DNA of 38,628 bases from Pseudomonadota bacterium. Lineage in GTDB: Bacteria > Pseudomonadota > Gammaproteobacteria > Steroidobacterales > Woeseiaceae. The DNA is taken from contig JACZSM010000027.1 in assembly GCA_022574185.1 (NCBI GenBank), positions 1-38,628 on the forward strand, in the 5' to 3' direction. The notes below the pieces were generated by a model. It worked only from the letters and a program-made list of their open reading frames with translations, did no database searches and was not told the origin of the DNA. This document shows positions 18,046 through 28,348 of the stretch, piece after piece. Both the position numbers and the translations under genes were made by a program. Position 1 is the stretch's first letter; each line of letters begins with the position of its first letter.

Positions 18046-19070
18046 TTGACGTTCTCCAACAGGAAATCGGCAATCTTCGCCATGCCCGTGGCGACCGGGT
18101 CGACACAGGGAAGGCCGTATTTGCTTTCCAGGTCTCCGAGATACGATTGACGTTGCGTGTCATCGAGACTCGATGTATTGACGCTGATTCCGGCCCAGAT
18201 GCAATTCGGATTCGTGATCCTGGCGGATGTCAGAACGATGTCGATAACCTGCTTCAGTGGTGGCACGACGAAGATGCCTTCGAGGCCAAGCAGATAGGCG
18301 CGACCCACTTCGTGACAGAGCACGACGGCGTCAGGTTGTGAGCCATGCAAAAGGCCGAGGCTCACGCCGGCATAACTTGGGTGTAGCAGCGCACCCTGTC
18401 CTTCAATCACATCCCAGTGATCGGCGTCATTGTCAGGCGACAGCACATCGGCTGCGCCGGAGACAAAGTCAGCCACGACGGCATCGATCGGTATGCCTTC
18501 GCCTGCGATCATGATGCCGGTTTGTCCCGTGGCTCGAAAATCCACTTTGATGCCGCGATTTTTGAACTCCTGGTGTAATGCAAGCGCGGTGTATTTCTTG
18601 CCAATTGCGCAATCCGTGCCGACGGTCAATACACGCTTGCCGCTGCGTTTGCGGCCACGACTGACGGGCAGGTCCTGGGGCGGCACGCGAATATCAATCA
18701 GCGTGGCATTACCTGCTTTGGCCGCGGCAACGAGATCTGTCGTGTCGTTCAATTTACTGTGCATGCCCGAAGCGATGTCGATTCCGGCGCGGGCGAGCGC
18801 GATCAGTTGTGGCATCCATGCAGTCTCCAGCTGACCACCGGTTGACGCGATGCCGATAATTGCGGTGCGAACGCCGGCCGTGACCGCCTCTTCGACGCTG
18901 AGCTCAGGCAGGCCAGTATCGACCGGGCAGCCGGGCAGGCGCATCTGTCCTGCGCACAGTTCAGGTCGCCAATAAGCGATACCATGGCCCGTTTTGGCAT
19001 GGCCATCGTCGGGGACGTCACCCAGAAACAGCAGATACGGCGGCTGCAGTTGTATTTTTTTCAGCGACAT
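18042..19070 (-). CDS. dgcN: D-glutamate N-acetyltransferase DgcN (DUF1611 family)
   Basis: DgcN carries out the first step of the DgcN-DgcA route, N-acetylation of D-glutamate. The product has the N-terminal PPYLLFLGDV and KTGHGIAYWRPELCAGQ regions and a P-loop-like GTDCAIGKKYTALAL, then the FRATGQTGIMIAGEGIPIDA region and VIEGQGALLHPSYAGVSLGLLHG, all typical of DUF1611 proteins. I choose the ATG at 19070 (342 residues) because it matches the family N-terminus; an ATG at 19109 would add 13 residues and has no ribosome site. It is coupled to dgcA and divergent from the FAD dehydrogenase, with only 72 bases between starts, so both promoters must overlap there. Confidence 0.85.
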   Translation of the reverse strand: MSLKKIQLQPPYLLFLGDVPDDGHAKTGHGIAYWRPELCAGQMRLPGCPVDTGLPELSVEEAVTAGVRTAIIGIASTGGQLETAWMPQLIALARAGIDIASGMHSKLNDTTDLVAAAKAGNATLIDIRVPPQDLPVSRGRKRSGKRVLTVGTDCAIGKKYTALALHQEFKNRGIKVDFRATGQTGIMIAGEGIPIDAVVADFVSGAADVLSPDNDADHWDVIEGQGALLHPSYAGVSLGLLHGSQPDAVVLCHEVGRAYLLGLEGIFVVPPLKQVIDIVLTSARITNPNCIWAGISVNTSSLDDTQRQSYLGDLESKYGLPCVDPVATGMAKIADFLLENVK

Positions 19071-19142
19071 TCTTGTTCTTATCACCTTGACGGAGTACCA
19101 GTTCTCCATGGCACACTGAATTATGCGGCAATCTTACCGATC

Positions 19143-20525
19143 ATGAGCAAGATTATAGAGAAACTGAAGGACGTCGTCGGTGCTGGCCGGATCATGACCG
19201 GGGACTCGGTCGCCGAGCGGCCAACCAGTTTCTGGAATCACGACCCGACGCGAGCGAAAGCCATTGTCTTGCCAATTTCTACGGACGAAGTATCGGCTAT
19301 TCTGCATTGCTGTCACGACCATGAACAATCCGTCGTAGTACAAGGCGGACTCACGAATTGTGTTGCCGCTGCGGAGTCGACTCCGGACGATGTCGTTTTG
19401 TCGCTCGAGAAAATGACTCGAATTGACGAGATCGACGTCATTGGTTGTACGGCTGTTGTCGAGGCGGGGGCAATACTGCAGATCGTTCAGGAAACTGTCG
19501 CAGAACAGGGATTGTATTTTCCACTGGACCTTGGTGCGCGCGGCAGCTGCACGATCGGCGGCAATATTGCGACCAACGCGGGCGGCATCAACGTGCTGCG
19601 TTACGGGATGATGCGCAATCTCGTGCTGGGGCTCGAAGCGGTACTCGCCGACGGTACCGTAATCTCGTCCATGAATCGCATGTTGAAAAACAATGCGGGC
19701 TACGATCTCAAACAACTGTTCATCGGCACTGAAGGAACACTCGGTGTGGTTACGCGGGCGGTACTGCGTTTGTTTCCGCAACCGGCCAGCCGGCAAGATG
19801 CGATCGTCGCGATGCGTGACTTCGATGCAGTTTCGGCGTTCCTTAATCACGTGCAGCAACAACTCGCCGGCACGCTGAGTGCATTCGAGATCATGTGGGG
19901 CGACTATTTCGCAGCCGTGACCGGAAAAGGCGGTCATCGTGCGCCGATGTCACGCGACCACCCTTATTACGTGGTCTTGCAGTCAGAAGGAGGGGATCCG
20001 GATGCTGGGGCAGAGCGCTTCGAAGCTGTATTGGCCAGCGCCCTGGACGAGCAGTTGATCGTCGACGCTGTCATTCCGAAATCGGCAGCCGAAGCTCGTG
20101 CAATCTGGGAGATTCGCGAAAACTTCGAAGCCATCCTCGAACCCGAACCCGTTTACCTCTATGACGTTAGTTTGCCGATACGTGACATGGATGATTACGT
20201 CGCGGATGTAAAAAGCAACGTCTCGCGGCGCTGGCCCAACGGTGAGTGCTATACGATTGGTCACGTCGCCGATGGCAATCTGCATTTCTTTGTGCAACCC
20301 AATGAGACGGGCGATTTCCACGACGCGAGTGATGAGTGTGTTTATGCGCCACTCACCGCCATTGGCGGGTCGGTTTCAGCCGAGCACGGCATCGGCACCG
20401 AAAAACTAAACTGGTTGTCACACAGCCGCTCCGCCACCGAGATCGAGTTGATGCGAACCTTGAAAAAAAACCTCGATCCCAAAAATCTGCTGAATCCGGG
20501 TCGGGTCTTCACAAGGACGCATTAA
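19143..20525 (+). CDS. FAD-binding oxidase, D-2-hydroxyglutarate / D-lactate dehydrogenase-like
   Basis: This 460-residue flavoprotein belongs to the GlcD/D2HGDH class that oxidises D-2-hydroxyacids. The FAD-binding PCMH domain contains VVVQGGLTNCVAAAES, the LDLGARGSCTIGGNIATNAGG signature and GTEGTLGVVTRAVLRLFPQP. The C-terminal substrate domain has the metal and active-site motif GHVADGNLHFF and the closing SAEHGIGTEK...NPGRVF. The ATG at 19143 matches the family start; the frame is open upstream but would run into dgcN. It is divergent from dgcN-dgcA, so it may share their regulation and oxidise D-2-hydroxyglutarate or another D-acid. Substrate is inferred from context only. Confidence 0.85.
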   Translation: MSKIIEKLKDVVGAGRIMTGDSVAERPTSFWNHDPTRAKAIVLPISTDEVSAILHCCHDHEQSVVVQGGLTNCVAAAESTPDDVVLSLEKMTRIDEIDVIGCTAVVEAGAILQIVQETVAEQGLYFPLDLGARGSCTIGGNIATNAGGINVLRYGMMRNLVLGLEAVLADGTVISSMNRMLKNNAGYDLKQLFIGTEGTLGVVTRAVLRLFPQPASRQDAIVAMRDFDAVSAFLNHVQQQLAGTLSAFEIMWGDYFAAVTGKGGHRAPMSRDHPYYVVLQSEGGDPDAGAERFEAVLASALDEQLIVDAVIPKSAAEARAIWEIRENFEAILEPEPVYLYDVSLPIRDMDDYVADVKSNVSRRWPNGECYTIGHVADGNLHFFVQPNETGDFHDASDECVYAPLTAIGGSVSAEHGIGTEKLNWLSHSRSATEIELMRTLKKNLDPKNLLNPGRVFTRTH

Positions 20526-20620
20526 CAGGAATTTTGCGGAAAAGCTTGCCACTGAAAATGTCAGGCTCGATTCCTTATGCCCGGTGCAGGGATTTCTTGC
20601 AGGTCGTGCGGCAACTGTAG

Positions 20621-21898
20621 CTAGGGTAGAAAGATCGTCGCCGGATGCTCAAGCAACTCCTTGATGCGTTGAATCATAGCGGCCGCATCGTAGCCATCGA
20701 CGAAGCGATGATCGAAAGAAGACGACAGGTTCATCATCAGGCGCACGACGACTTGACCCTTTAAGACGACCGGACGTTCTGTAGCGCGATTGACACCAAT
20801 GATGCCGACTTCAGGCATGTTGATGATCGGCGTCGATGCGATGCCGCCGAGTTTACCGAGACTCGTTATCGTGATCGTCGATCCGGTCAGCTCATCTTTA
20901 GCGATGCTGTTGTTTCGTGCGGCCGCGGATACGCGGCGCATTTCGTTGGCAAGATCATCGATGGAACGCGTCTGGGCATGACGAACAACGGGCACCTTCA
21001 GCCCGTCCGGCGTCTGCGTCGCAATGCCAAGGTGTACGTCTGCGTGTTGCAAGAGTACATTGCGTTCCTTGTCATAGGTCGCGTTGCATTGCGGGAAATC
21101 TTTCAGAACTCGAATTAACGCCAGCCCGAGAAATGGCAACAGCGTCAGTTTTTCGGCACTGCCCGCGTTTTTCTCGTTCAGGTGCTTGCGCAGTGCGTCG
21201 AGTTCGGTGATGTCGATTTCCTCGACGTAAGTAAAGTGGGGTATTTCGCGTGTTGCCGCAGACATGCGCTCGGCGATGATGCGCCGCAGGCCGATGATCT
21301 TGATCTCGGTCGTTCCGGATGCCGGCTCAGTTCGTGGGGGCGCCGTGTGATCACGATTGCGCTCATGGACGTCATCGCCCGCATGTCTCGATCCCGCCTG
21401 ACGGGAGCGGGCTGCAACAGTCTCGTTGATGTACTGATCAAAATCTTTGCGGGAAATGCGCCCGCCGGGGCCGGTACCGGGTATCAACGCCAGGTCGATA
21501 CCGGCGTCAGCAGCTCTACGCCGTATGGCCGGCGAGGTCAGGACACGGGTCTGTCTATTTGACTTCGCAGGCATGGTGTTGGTCTGAGCCTCGCCCGGTA
21601 GGAGCCCGTCAATCGGGCGATCATTATCACGCGGCGCTCCTGCAGCTTCTGCTGCCGCTTCAATTTCGAACACGACCAGCGCAGCACCCACCGCGACCAT
21701 ATCACCGGGCTCGCCCGCCAGTTTAATGACCTTACCCGAGACAGGTGATGAGAGCTCAATGGCAGCCTTGTCGGTCATCATCGTGCCGACGATATCCTCT
21801 TCATTAACCTGATCGCCGACACTGATAAACCATTCGGCTATCTCAGATTCGACGGTACCTTCACCGAGGTCCGGCAGCTTGAAGACGAACTCGCTCAT
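20621..21898 (-). CDS. bkdB: Branched-chain 2-oxoacid dehydrogenase E2 (dihydrolipoyl acyltransferase)
   Basis: This is the E2 core of the branched-chain 2-oxoacid dehydrogenase complex, transferring acyl groups from lipoyl arms to CoA. It has one lipoyl domain with the modified lysine in TDKAAIE (K44), a linker, a peripheral-subunit-binding domain at about 120-157 (SPAIRRRAADAGIDLALIPG), and the acyltransferase domain ending in the catalytic SFDHRFVDG (His397, Asp401). Length 425 is normal. Its ATG overlaps the E1-beta stop (ATGA). It is the last gene of the operon; no E3 gene follows, and the plus-strand FAD dehydrogenase converges from the other side. Confidence 0.93.
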   Translation of the reverse strand: MSEFVFKLPDLGEGTVESEIAEWFISVGDQVNEEDIVGTMMTDKAAIELSSPVSGKVIKLAGEPGDMVAVGAALVVFEIEAAAEAAGAPRDNDRPIDGLLPGEAQTNTMPAKSNRQTRVLTSPAIRRRAADAGIDLALIPGTGPGGRISRKDFDQYINETVAARSRQAGSRHAGDDVHERNRDHTAPPRTEPASGTTEIKIIGLRRIIAERMSAATREIPHFTYVEEIDITELDALRKHLNEKNAGSAEKLTLLPFLGLALIRVLKDFPQCNATYDKERNVLLQHADVHLGIATQTPDGLKVPVVRHAQTRSIDDLANEMRRVSAAARNNSIAKDELTGSTITITSLGKLGGIASTPIINMPEVGIIGVNRATERPVVLKGQVVVRLMMNLSSSFDHRFVDGYDAAAMIQRIKELLEHPATIFLP

Positions 21899-22911
21899 GC
21901 CGCTGCCATCATCTTGTTAATGGCGTTGATCAGCCGCTTCTTGCCTGGAAAATACTGCCACTCGAACGCGTGTGGGTAGGGCGTGTCCCACCCTGCGACG
22001 CGTCCGATCGGTGCCTGGAGACTGTAAAAACACTCTTTCTGTATTCGCGCGACAAGCTCGCCACCGTAGCCGCCAAAGCGGGTTGCTTCGTGTGCGACCA
22101 GGCAGCGACCTGTTTTGTTAACGGAATCGACGAGAGTTTTTACGTCAAGTGGTGCCAGGCTGCGCACGTCAATTATTTCCGCATCGACGCCGACCGCATC
22201 GGCAGCGGCTTGCGCGACATGCACGAGCGTACCGTATGTGACAATCGTAAGTTCTTCACCGGTTTTGATAATCTCCGCCGTGTCCAGAGGTACCGTGTAA
22301 TAGCCTTCGGGCACCTCGCCCTTCGGATGCGATACCCAGGATATTGCGGGTTTATCGGGATCCCCATCGAACGGTCCGTTGTAAAGGCGTTTGGGCTCGA
22401 AGAACACGACCGGATCATCTGATTCGATTGCGCTGATGAGCAGACCCTTCGCATCGTAGGGGTTCGACGGCATGACGGTCCTGATGCCACTGATATGCGC
22501 GAAGATGGCTTCGGGACTCTGCGAATGCGTTTGTCCGCCACGAATGCCGCCGCCACAAGGTGTGCGGATCGTAACCGGCGAAAAGAATTCACCGCAGGTT
22601 CGGTAGCGCAGGCGCGCCAGTTCGCTCACAATCTGGTCGAAGCCCGGATAGATGTAGTCGGCGAACTGGATTTCAGCCACGGGTCGAAGGCCGTTGACGC
22701 CCATGCCAATAGCGGCGCCGATAATGCCGCCCTCGGAGATTGGCGCATCGATGACTCGATGCTCGCCATACTTGCGCTGCAGACCATCGGTGCAACGGAA
22801 CACGCCGCCGAAATAACCGACGTCCTGACCGAGAATCACAACATTGGGGTCCTTGTCCATCAGGACGTCGAGCGCCGAGCGGATGGCTTCAATCATGTTC
22901 ATCTTTGCCAT
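21895..22911 (-). CDS. bkdA2: Branched-chain 2-oxoacid dehydrogenase E1 beta subunit
   Basis: This is the beta subunit of the thiamine-diphosphate E1, which decarboxylates branched-chain 2-oxoacids together with the alpha subunit. The product begins MAKMNMIEAIRSALDVLM and has LGQDVGYFGGVFRCTDGL, DAPISEGGIIGAAIGMGVNG, and the C-terminal transketolase domain around IIDVRSLAPLDVKTL. The ATG at 22911 is preferred over 22926 because GAAGG lies eight bases upstream and it gives the family N-terminus. There is a 1-base gap to the E1-alpha stop and a 4-base overlap with E2. It appears intact. Confidence 0.92.
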   Translation of the reverse strand: MAKMNMIEAIRSALDVLMDKDPNVVILGQDVGYFGGVFRCTDGLQRKYGEHRVIDAPISEGGIIGAAIGMGVNGLRPVAEIQFADYIYPGFDQIVSELARLRYRTCGEFFSPVTIRTPCGGGIRGGQTHSQSPEAIFAHISGIRTVMPSNPYDAKGLLISAIESDDPVVFFEPKRLYNGPFDGDPDKPAISWVSHPKGEVPEGYYTVPLDTAEIIKTGEELTIVTYGTLVHVAQAAADAVGVDAEIIDVRSLAPLDVKTLVDSVNKTGRCLVAHEATRFGGYGGELVARIQKECFYSLQAPIGRVAGWDTPYPHAFEWQYFPGKKRLINAINKMMAAA

Positions 22912-22912
22912 G

Positions 22913-25268
<2,356 letters not shown>

Positions 25269-25302
25269 CACCTGATCTGATACACCTTAGAAGAGGCGTA
25301 CA

Positions 25303-25308
25303 ATAATA
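25303..25308 (-). promoter_or_regulatory. Candidate -10 box of the ldh-bkd operon
   Basis: On the minus strand TATTAT matches five of six -10 bases, 35 bases upstream of the ldh ATG. The -35 position falls inside the dyad at 25325-25354 and is a poor match, which fits control by a regulator bound there. Confidence 0.4.
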
Positions 25309-25324
25309 TCCGGCCAAACCGGCA

Positions 25325-25354
25325 CAGACATTGCTTTTTCATTTGCAATGTGTG
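25325..25354. promoter_or_regulatory. Strong dyad between ldh and lrp; candidate Lrp-family operator
   Basis: Two 10-base arms, CAGACATTGC (25325-25334) and GCAATGTGTG (25345-25354), are inverted repeats with nine of ten pairs matching, around an A/T-rich 10-base centre. The site lies midway between the divergent ldh operon and the Lrp-type gene and overlaps the -35 position of the ldh promoter. Lrp/AsnC regulators bind such dyads at their own genes and neighbours. Binding is inferred. Confidence 0.55.
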
Positions 25355-25380
25355 TAATATCTGCATGATCTATGCGTAAT

Positions 25381-25386
25381 TATAGT
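25381..25386 (+). promoter_or_regulatory. Candidate -10 box of the Lrp-type gene
   Basis: TATAGT matches five of six -10 bases and lies 18 bases before the start codon, giving a leader of about ten bases. No good -35 is present. The dyad ends 27 bases upstream, a distance suited to activation or autoregulation. Confidence 0.35.
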
Positions 25387-25403
25387 AATAAACGCCGATA
25401 ATC

Positions 25404-25871
25404 ATGCAACCCGTTCATCTTGACCCTATCGACCGCAAAATTCTCGAACTGCTGCAGAAAACGGCAGGAATTAATGCCTCAGGCATCGGTGACAAGATCG
25501 GCCTGTCGCAGTCAGCTTGCTGGCGTCGCATACAGCGTCTGCGCGACGAAGGCGTCATTGTAGAGCAGCCCGTCAAACTCGATCGCGAGAAGGTCGGTCT
25601 CAACACGATGGTATTCGCACACGTAAAACTGACCTCGCACGGGCGCGGCAATCTTGCGGCTTTCTCCGCCGCCGTTAGCCAGTATCCGGAAGTTCTGGAC
25701 TGTTACGTTTTGCTCGGCAACGTCGATTTTCTGTTACGCATCGTGACCGAGGACATCAAGGCCTACGAGCGATTCTTCTTTGAGAAGCTCTCGCAGTTAC
25801 CGGGCATCCAGGAAGTGAACTCCAGTATCGTATTATCTGATATCAAGCACACGACAGTCCTGCCAATTTGA
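25404..25871 (+). CDS. Lrp/AsnC-family transcriptional regulator (BkdR-like)
   Basis: The 155-residue product has the N-terminal helix-turn-helix (LDPIDRKILELLQKTAGI, then IGLSQSACWRRIQRLRDEGVI) and the C-terminal ligand-binding RAM domain (VLDCYVLLGNVDFLLRIV). Lrp-family proteins sense amino acids and often control degradation operons; the Pseudomonas example at bkd genes is BkdR. Position divergent from ldh-bkd, with a strong dyad between, suggests it controls branched-chain amino acid breakdown and itself. The family call is firm; the target is inferred from context. Confidence 0.9.
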   Translation: MQPVHLDPIDRKILELLQKTAGINASGIGDKIGLSQSACWRRIQRLRDEGVIVEQPVKLDREKVGLNTMVFAHVKLTSHGRGNLAAFSAAVSQYPEVLDCYVLLGNVDFLLRIVTEDIKAYERFFFEKLSQLPGIQEVNSSIVLSDIKHTTVLPI

Positions 25872-25929
25872 CCGTTACCGTTACCGTGATCGTTCTTGTG
25901 CTGGCTCGCATGTCATCAAGGAGATTGAA

Positions 25930-27198
25930 ATGAGAAACGCGCTGCCACTGGTAGCCCTTTTTCTGTCAACAGGGTTGGTGGCCGAGCCGCTGTCAATAGT
26001 TGCGCCTGAGGAGGTTGGCTTTTCGAGTGAACGCCTGCAGCTGGTCAGCGAATTCACGCGGCGTCATGTCGACGAGGGCAAGCATGTTGGTTTCGTCACC
26101 ATGATTGCGCGACACGGTAAGATTGTGCACTTCGAGTCGGTTGGTAATATGGGCGTGGAAAATAATCAGCCCATGCAAAAAGACACACTGTTTCGCATCT
26201 ACTCGATGACCAAACCCATCGTGTCTGTTGCGATGATGATGTTGTACGAGGAAGGCAGGTTTCAGTTGACCGACCGGGTATCGAAATATCTGCCCTCGCT
26301 CGGCAATTTCGGTTTGTATAAGGATGGCGAGACCGTCGATGCAGGCTTGGAAATCACGATCGAACAGTTGCTCACGAACACGGCCGGTCTGAGTGACAGA
26401 GTGGACCGCTCAAATGCGATTTATCAGTTGTATCAGGAATCTGGATTGCTGGACAGTCATGACCTGGATCATTTCATAGAAACACTGTCCACGTTGCCAC
26501 TACGCTATGAACCGGGCACTCGTTACCATTACAGCACCGTGGGATTCGACGTGCTTGGTGCGTTGGTAGAAGAATTGAGCAGGCAGACTCTGGAGACTTT
26601 TTTTGAAGCACGGATTTTCGCTCCGCTGAATATGAGAGACACGTTCTTCTCCGTGCCGGACGACAAATTACACCGCTTTGCCGACAGCCATATCTGGAAT
26701 CGCGAAGAGCAGCGCATCGATCTGCTGGCGGAACCGGCCAGGGGCGCCATGTGGTCGTTCCGAGATGTTACCTATTTCTCCGCTGGTGCCGGACTGGTAT
26801 CAACGGCCATGGACTACATGATTTTTTGCGAGATGTTGCGCCAGGGTGGCCGCTACGATGGTGTGCGGATTCTCGGGCCAAAAACGGTGCAGTTCATGAT
26901 GTTGAACCACCTGACGGACGAGGTCCGAAACAATGGCGCGCACGAGTTTCCGGCACTGCATCTGTATCCCGGGCAGTCCTACGGACTCGGATTTGGAGTC
27001 ATCACGAACCCGGGCATAAGCCGCGTTATTTCGTCGCGAGGCGAGTACCACTGGGGCGGCGTCGCCGACACCAAGTTCTGGATCGACCCGCAGGAAGACC
27101 TCGTCGTCGTGCTGATGACGCAGCTAATCCTGGCACCGACAAATACGCGCTATGAAATGAAAGTTGCGACCTACCAGGCCCTGACCGAGCTGCAGTGA
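25930..27198 (+). CDS. Secreted serine hydrolase of the beta-lactamase/class C fold
   Basis: The 422-residue protein has a signal peptide (1-19, cleaved near LVAEP) and the SxxK catalytic motif as SMTK (S92-K95). The second motif region is YHYSTVGFDVLG, where the usual Tyr-Ser-Asn appears as Tyr-Ser-Thr, and the third motif is YHWGG near the C-terminus. These proteins include esterases, D-aminopeptidases and carboxypeptidases; true beta-lactamase activity is uncommon. AAGGAG sits seven bases before the ATG. It stands alone, downstream of the Lrp-type gene by 58 bases, possibly cotranscribed, and converges on the BCCT-like gene. Substrate cannot be assigned. Confidence 0.87.
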   Translation: MRNALPLVALFLSTGLVAEPLSIVAPEEVGFSSERLQLVSEFTRRHVDEGKHVGFVTMIARHGKIVHFESVGNMGVENNQPMQKDTLFRIYSMTKPIVSVAMMMLYEEGRFQLTDRVSKYLPSLGNFGLYKDGETVDAGLEITIEQLLTNTAGLSDRVDRSNAIYQLYQESGLLDSHDLDHFIETLSTLPLRYEPGTRYHYSTVGFDVLGALVEELSRQTLETFFEARIFAPLNMRDTFFSVPDDKLHRFADSHIWNREEQRIDLLAEPARGAMWSFRDVTYFSAGAGLVSTAMDYMIFCEMLRQGGRYDGVRILGPKTVQFMMLNHLTDEVRNNGAHEFPALHLYPGQSYGLGFGVITNPGISRVISSRGEYHWGGVADTKFWIDPQEDLVVVLMTQLILAPTNTRYEMKVATYQALTELQ

Positions 27199-27215
27199 GA
27201 CGAAGTGTGGGCTGT

Positions 27216-28343
27216 TTACGCTATGCCCGACAGTTGCTGGCGACGCGTAAACACAAGGTAATAAACCGCCGCGTACAGGGCCACAACAACCAGGCCGATC
27301 CATTCGATTTTCAGTGGCGTAAACTGATACAACAATACCAGTGCGCATATAGCCAGCCAGTTGCCGGCGATATAAGGCAGGCGCCCCAGGCGCTCGACCG
27401 TAAACTTCAGGTTGTCGGTATACAGCCGGATCAATGAGTCCAGCGAATTGATGACGAAGATGACGCCAACAATGACCATCGCCAGTTGCAAGATGCCGCC
27501 AACTTCAATGCCGGTGCTGAAGTAGTAATACAACACGGAAAACCAGATTGCGATCGGAATGGATGGAACGACCAGCAGCGCCAGCATCAGCTGCCAGGCC
27601 TTTAGTCCGCCAACGAAGCGCGACACGAACTGACCGATCATGATGCTCCACGCGAACCACCAGTACAGGTAGAACTGGTGATAGTCGGTGATCGGGGAGA
27701 CAAAGCGATCGATGTTCGTGAAATAGCCGCCGATTCCGGTCATTGATTCAAGCAGGCCGCCGAAGCCCATGCCTGCCGCAAGCCAGGCGCCGACAATCAA
27801 TACAAAGAACAGTATCGTGGAGGAGACGCTTAAGACCTTCACAAATTTGATGTCGGTGCTGGACGCCGCTGCCAGCAAGACAACGAGGGCAACCAGGCCG
27901 AAGCGTGCCACATCACTAATGCCGTCAACATAGGATGGCAGGTAAACAAGAAACAGGTACGCCGTAAACGCACAGGTACCGATAATGACGATGTTGTTGG
28001 TGATCCGAACTGCTGGAATTTCAAACAGTTTGAGACGTGGCTCGACGATGCAAAAATAAAAGGTCGTCAAGAAATAGAACGCCCATACCAGGAATCCCCA
28101 GAAACCGAACTCGATGGCCAGCGGATTTGTGAATGCATACAACTCCTCGGTACGGTATACCTCAAAGTCCACCAATGGAAACATGATCAATCCGACATCA
28201 AGGCCCGATGTAAACAGTATGGCCATGAACGTGAAGAGTGACACCGGCATCGGTCCGGTACAGCGAACATTGCGCCACTTCGTAACCAATACCGCCGAAG
28301 TCAGCAGCGTTATGATGATGGCGATGGTCAGAATCAAGGTCAT
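27216..28343 (-). CDS. BCCT-family-like transporter, short form
   Basis: The product is an integral membrane protein with about 11 hydrophobic segments. It resembles betaine/choline/carnitine transporters: the tryptophan-rich segment FYLYWWFAWSIMIGQFVSRF and following VPSIPIAIWFSVLYYYF align with the BCCT TM8 signature region, and GFWGFLVWAFYFL resembles the earlier conserved helix. At 375 residues it is much shorter than the usual 500-700. The ATG at 28343 is chosen because GGAG lies 11 bases upstream; an ATG at 28370 would overlap the upstream gene. It starts 5 bases after the PHP hydrolase stop and is last in the six-gene operon. It probably imports a quaternary ammonium or similar solute, but family membership is divergent. 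Confidence 0.7.
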   Translation of the reverse strand: MTLILTIAIIITLLTSAVLVTKWRNVRCTGPMPVSLFTFMAILFTSGLDVGLIMFPLVDFEVYRTEELYAFTNPLAIEFGFWGFLVWAFYFLTTFYFCIVEPRLKLFEIPAVRITNNIVIIGTCAFTAYLFLVYLPSYVDGISDVARFGLVALVVLLAAASSTDIKFVKVLSVSSTILFFVLIVGAWLAAGMGFGGLLESMTGIGGYFTNIDRFVSPITDYHQFYLYWWFAWSIMIGQFVSRFVGGLKAWQLMLALLVVPSIPIAIWFSVLYYYFSTGIEVGGILQLAMVIVGVIFVINSLDSLIRLYTDNLKFTVERLGRLPYIAGNWLAICALVLLYQFTPLKIEWIGLVVVALYAAVYYLVFTRRQQLSGIA

Positions 28344-28348
28344 CGTAT

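Noticed and set aside
19134-19937. A 267-codon minus-strand open frame
   Set aside because: It is antisense to the FAD dehydrogenase, whose motifs are continuous across the region; it has no recognisable domain or ribosome site.
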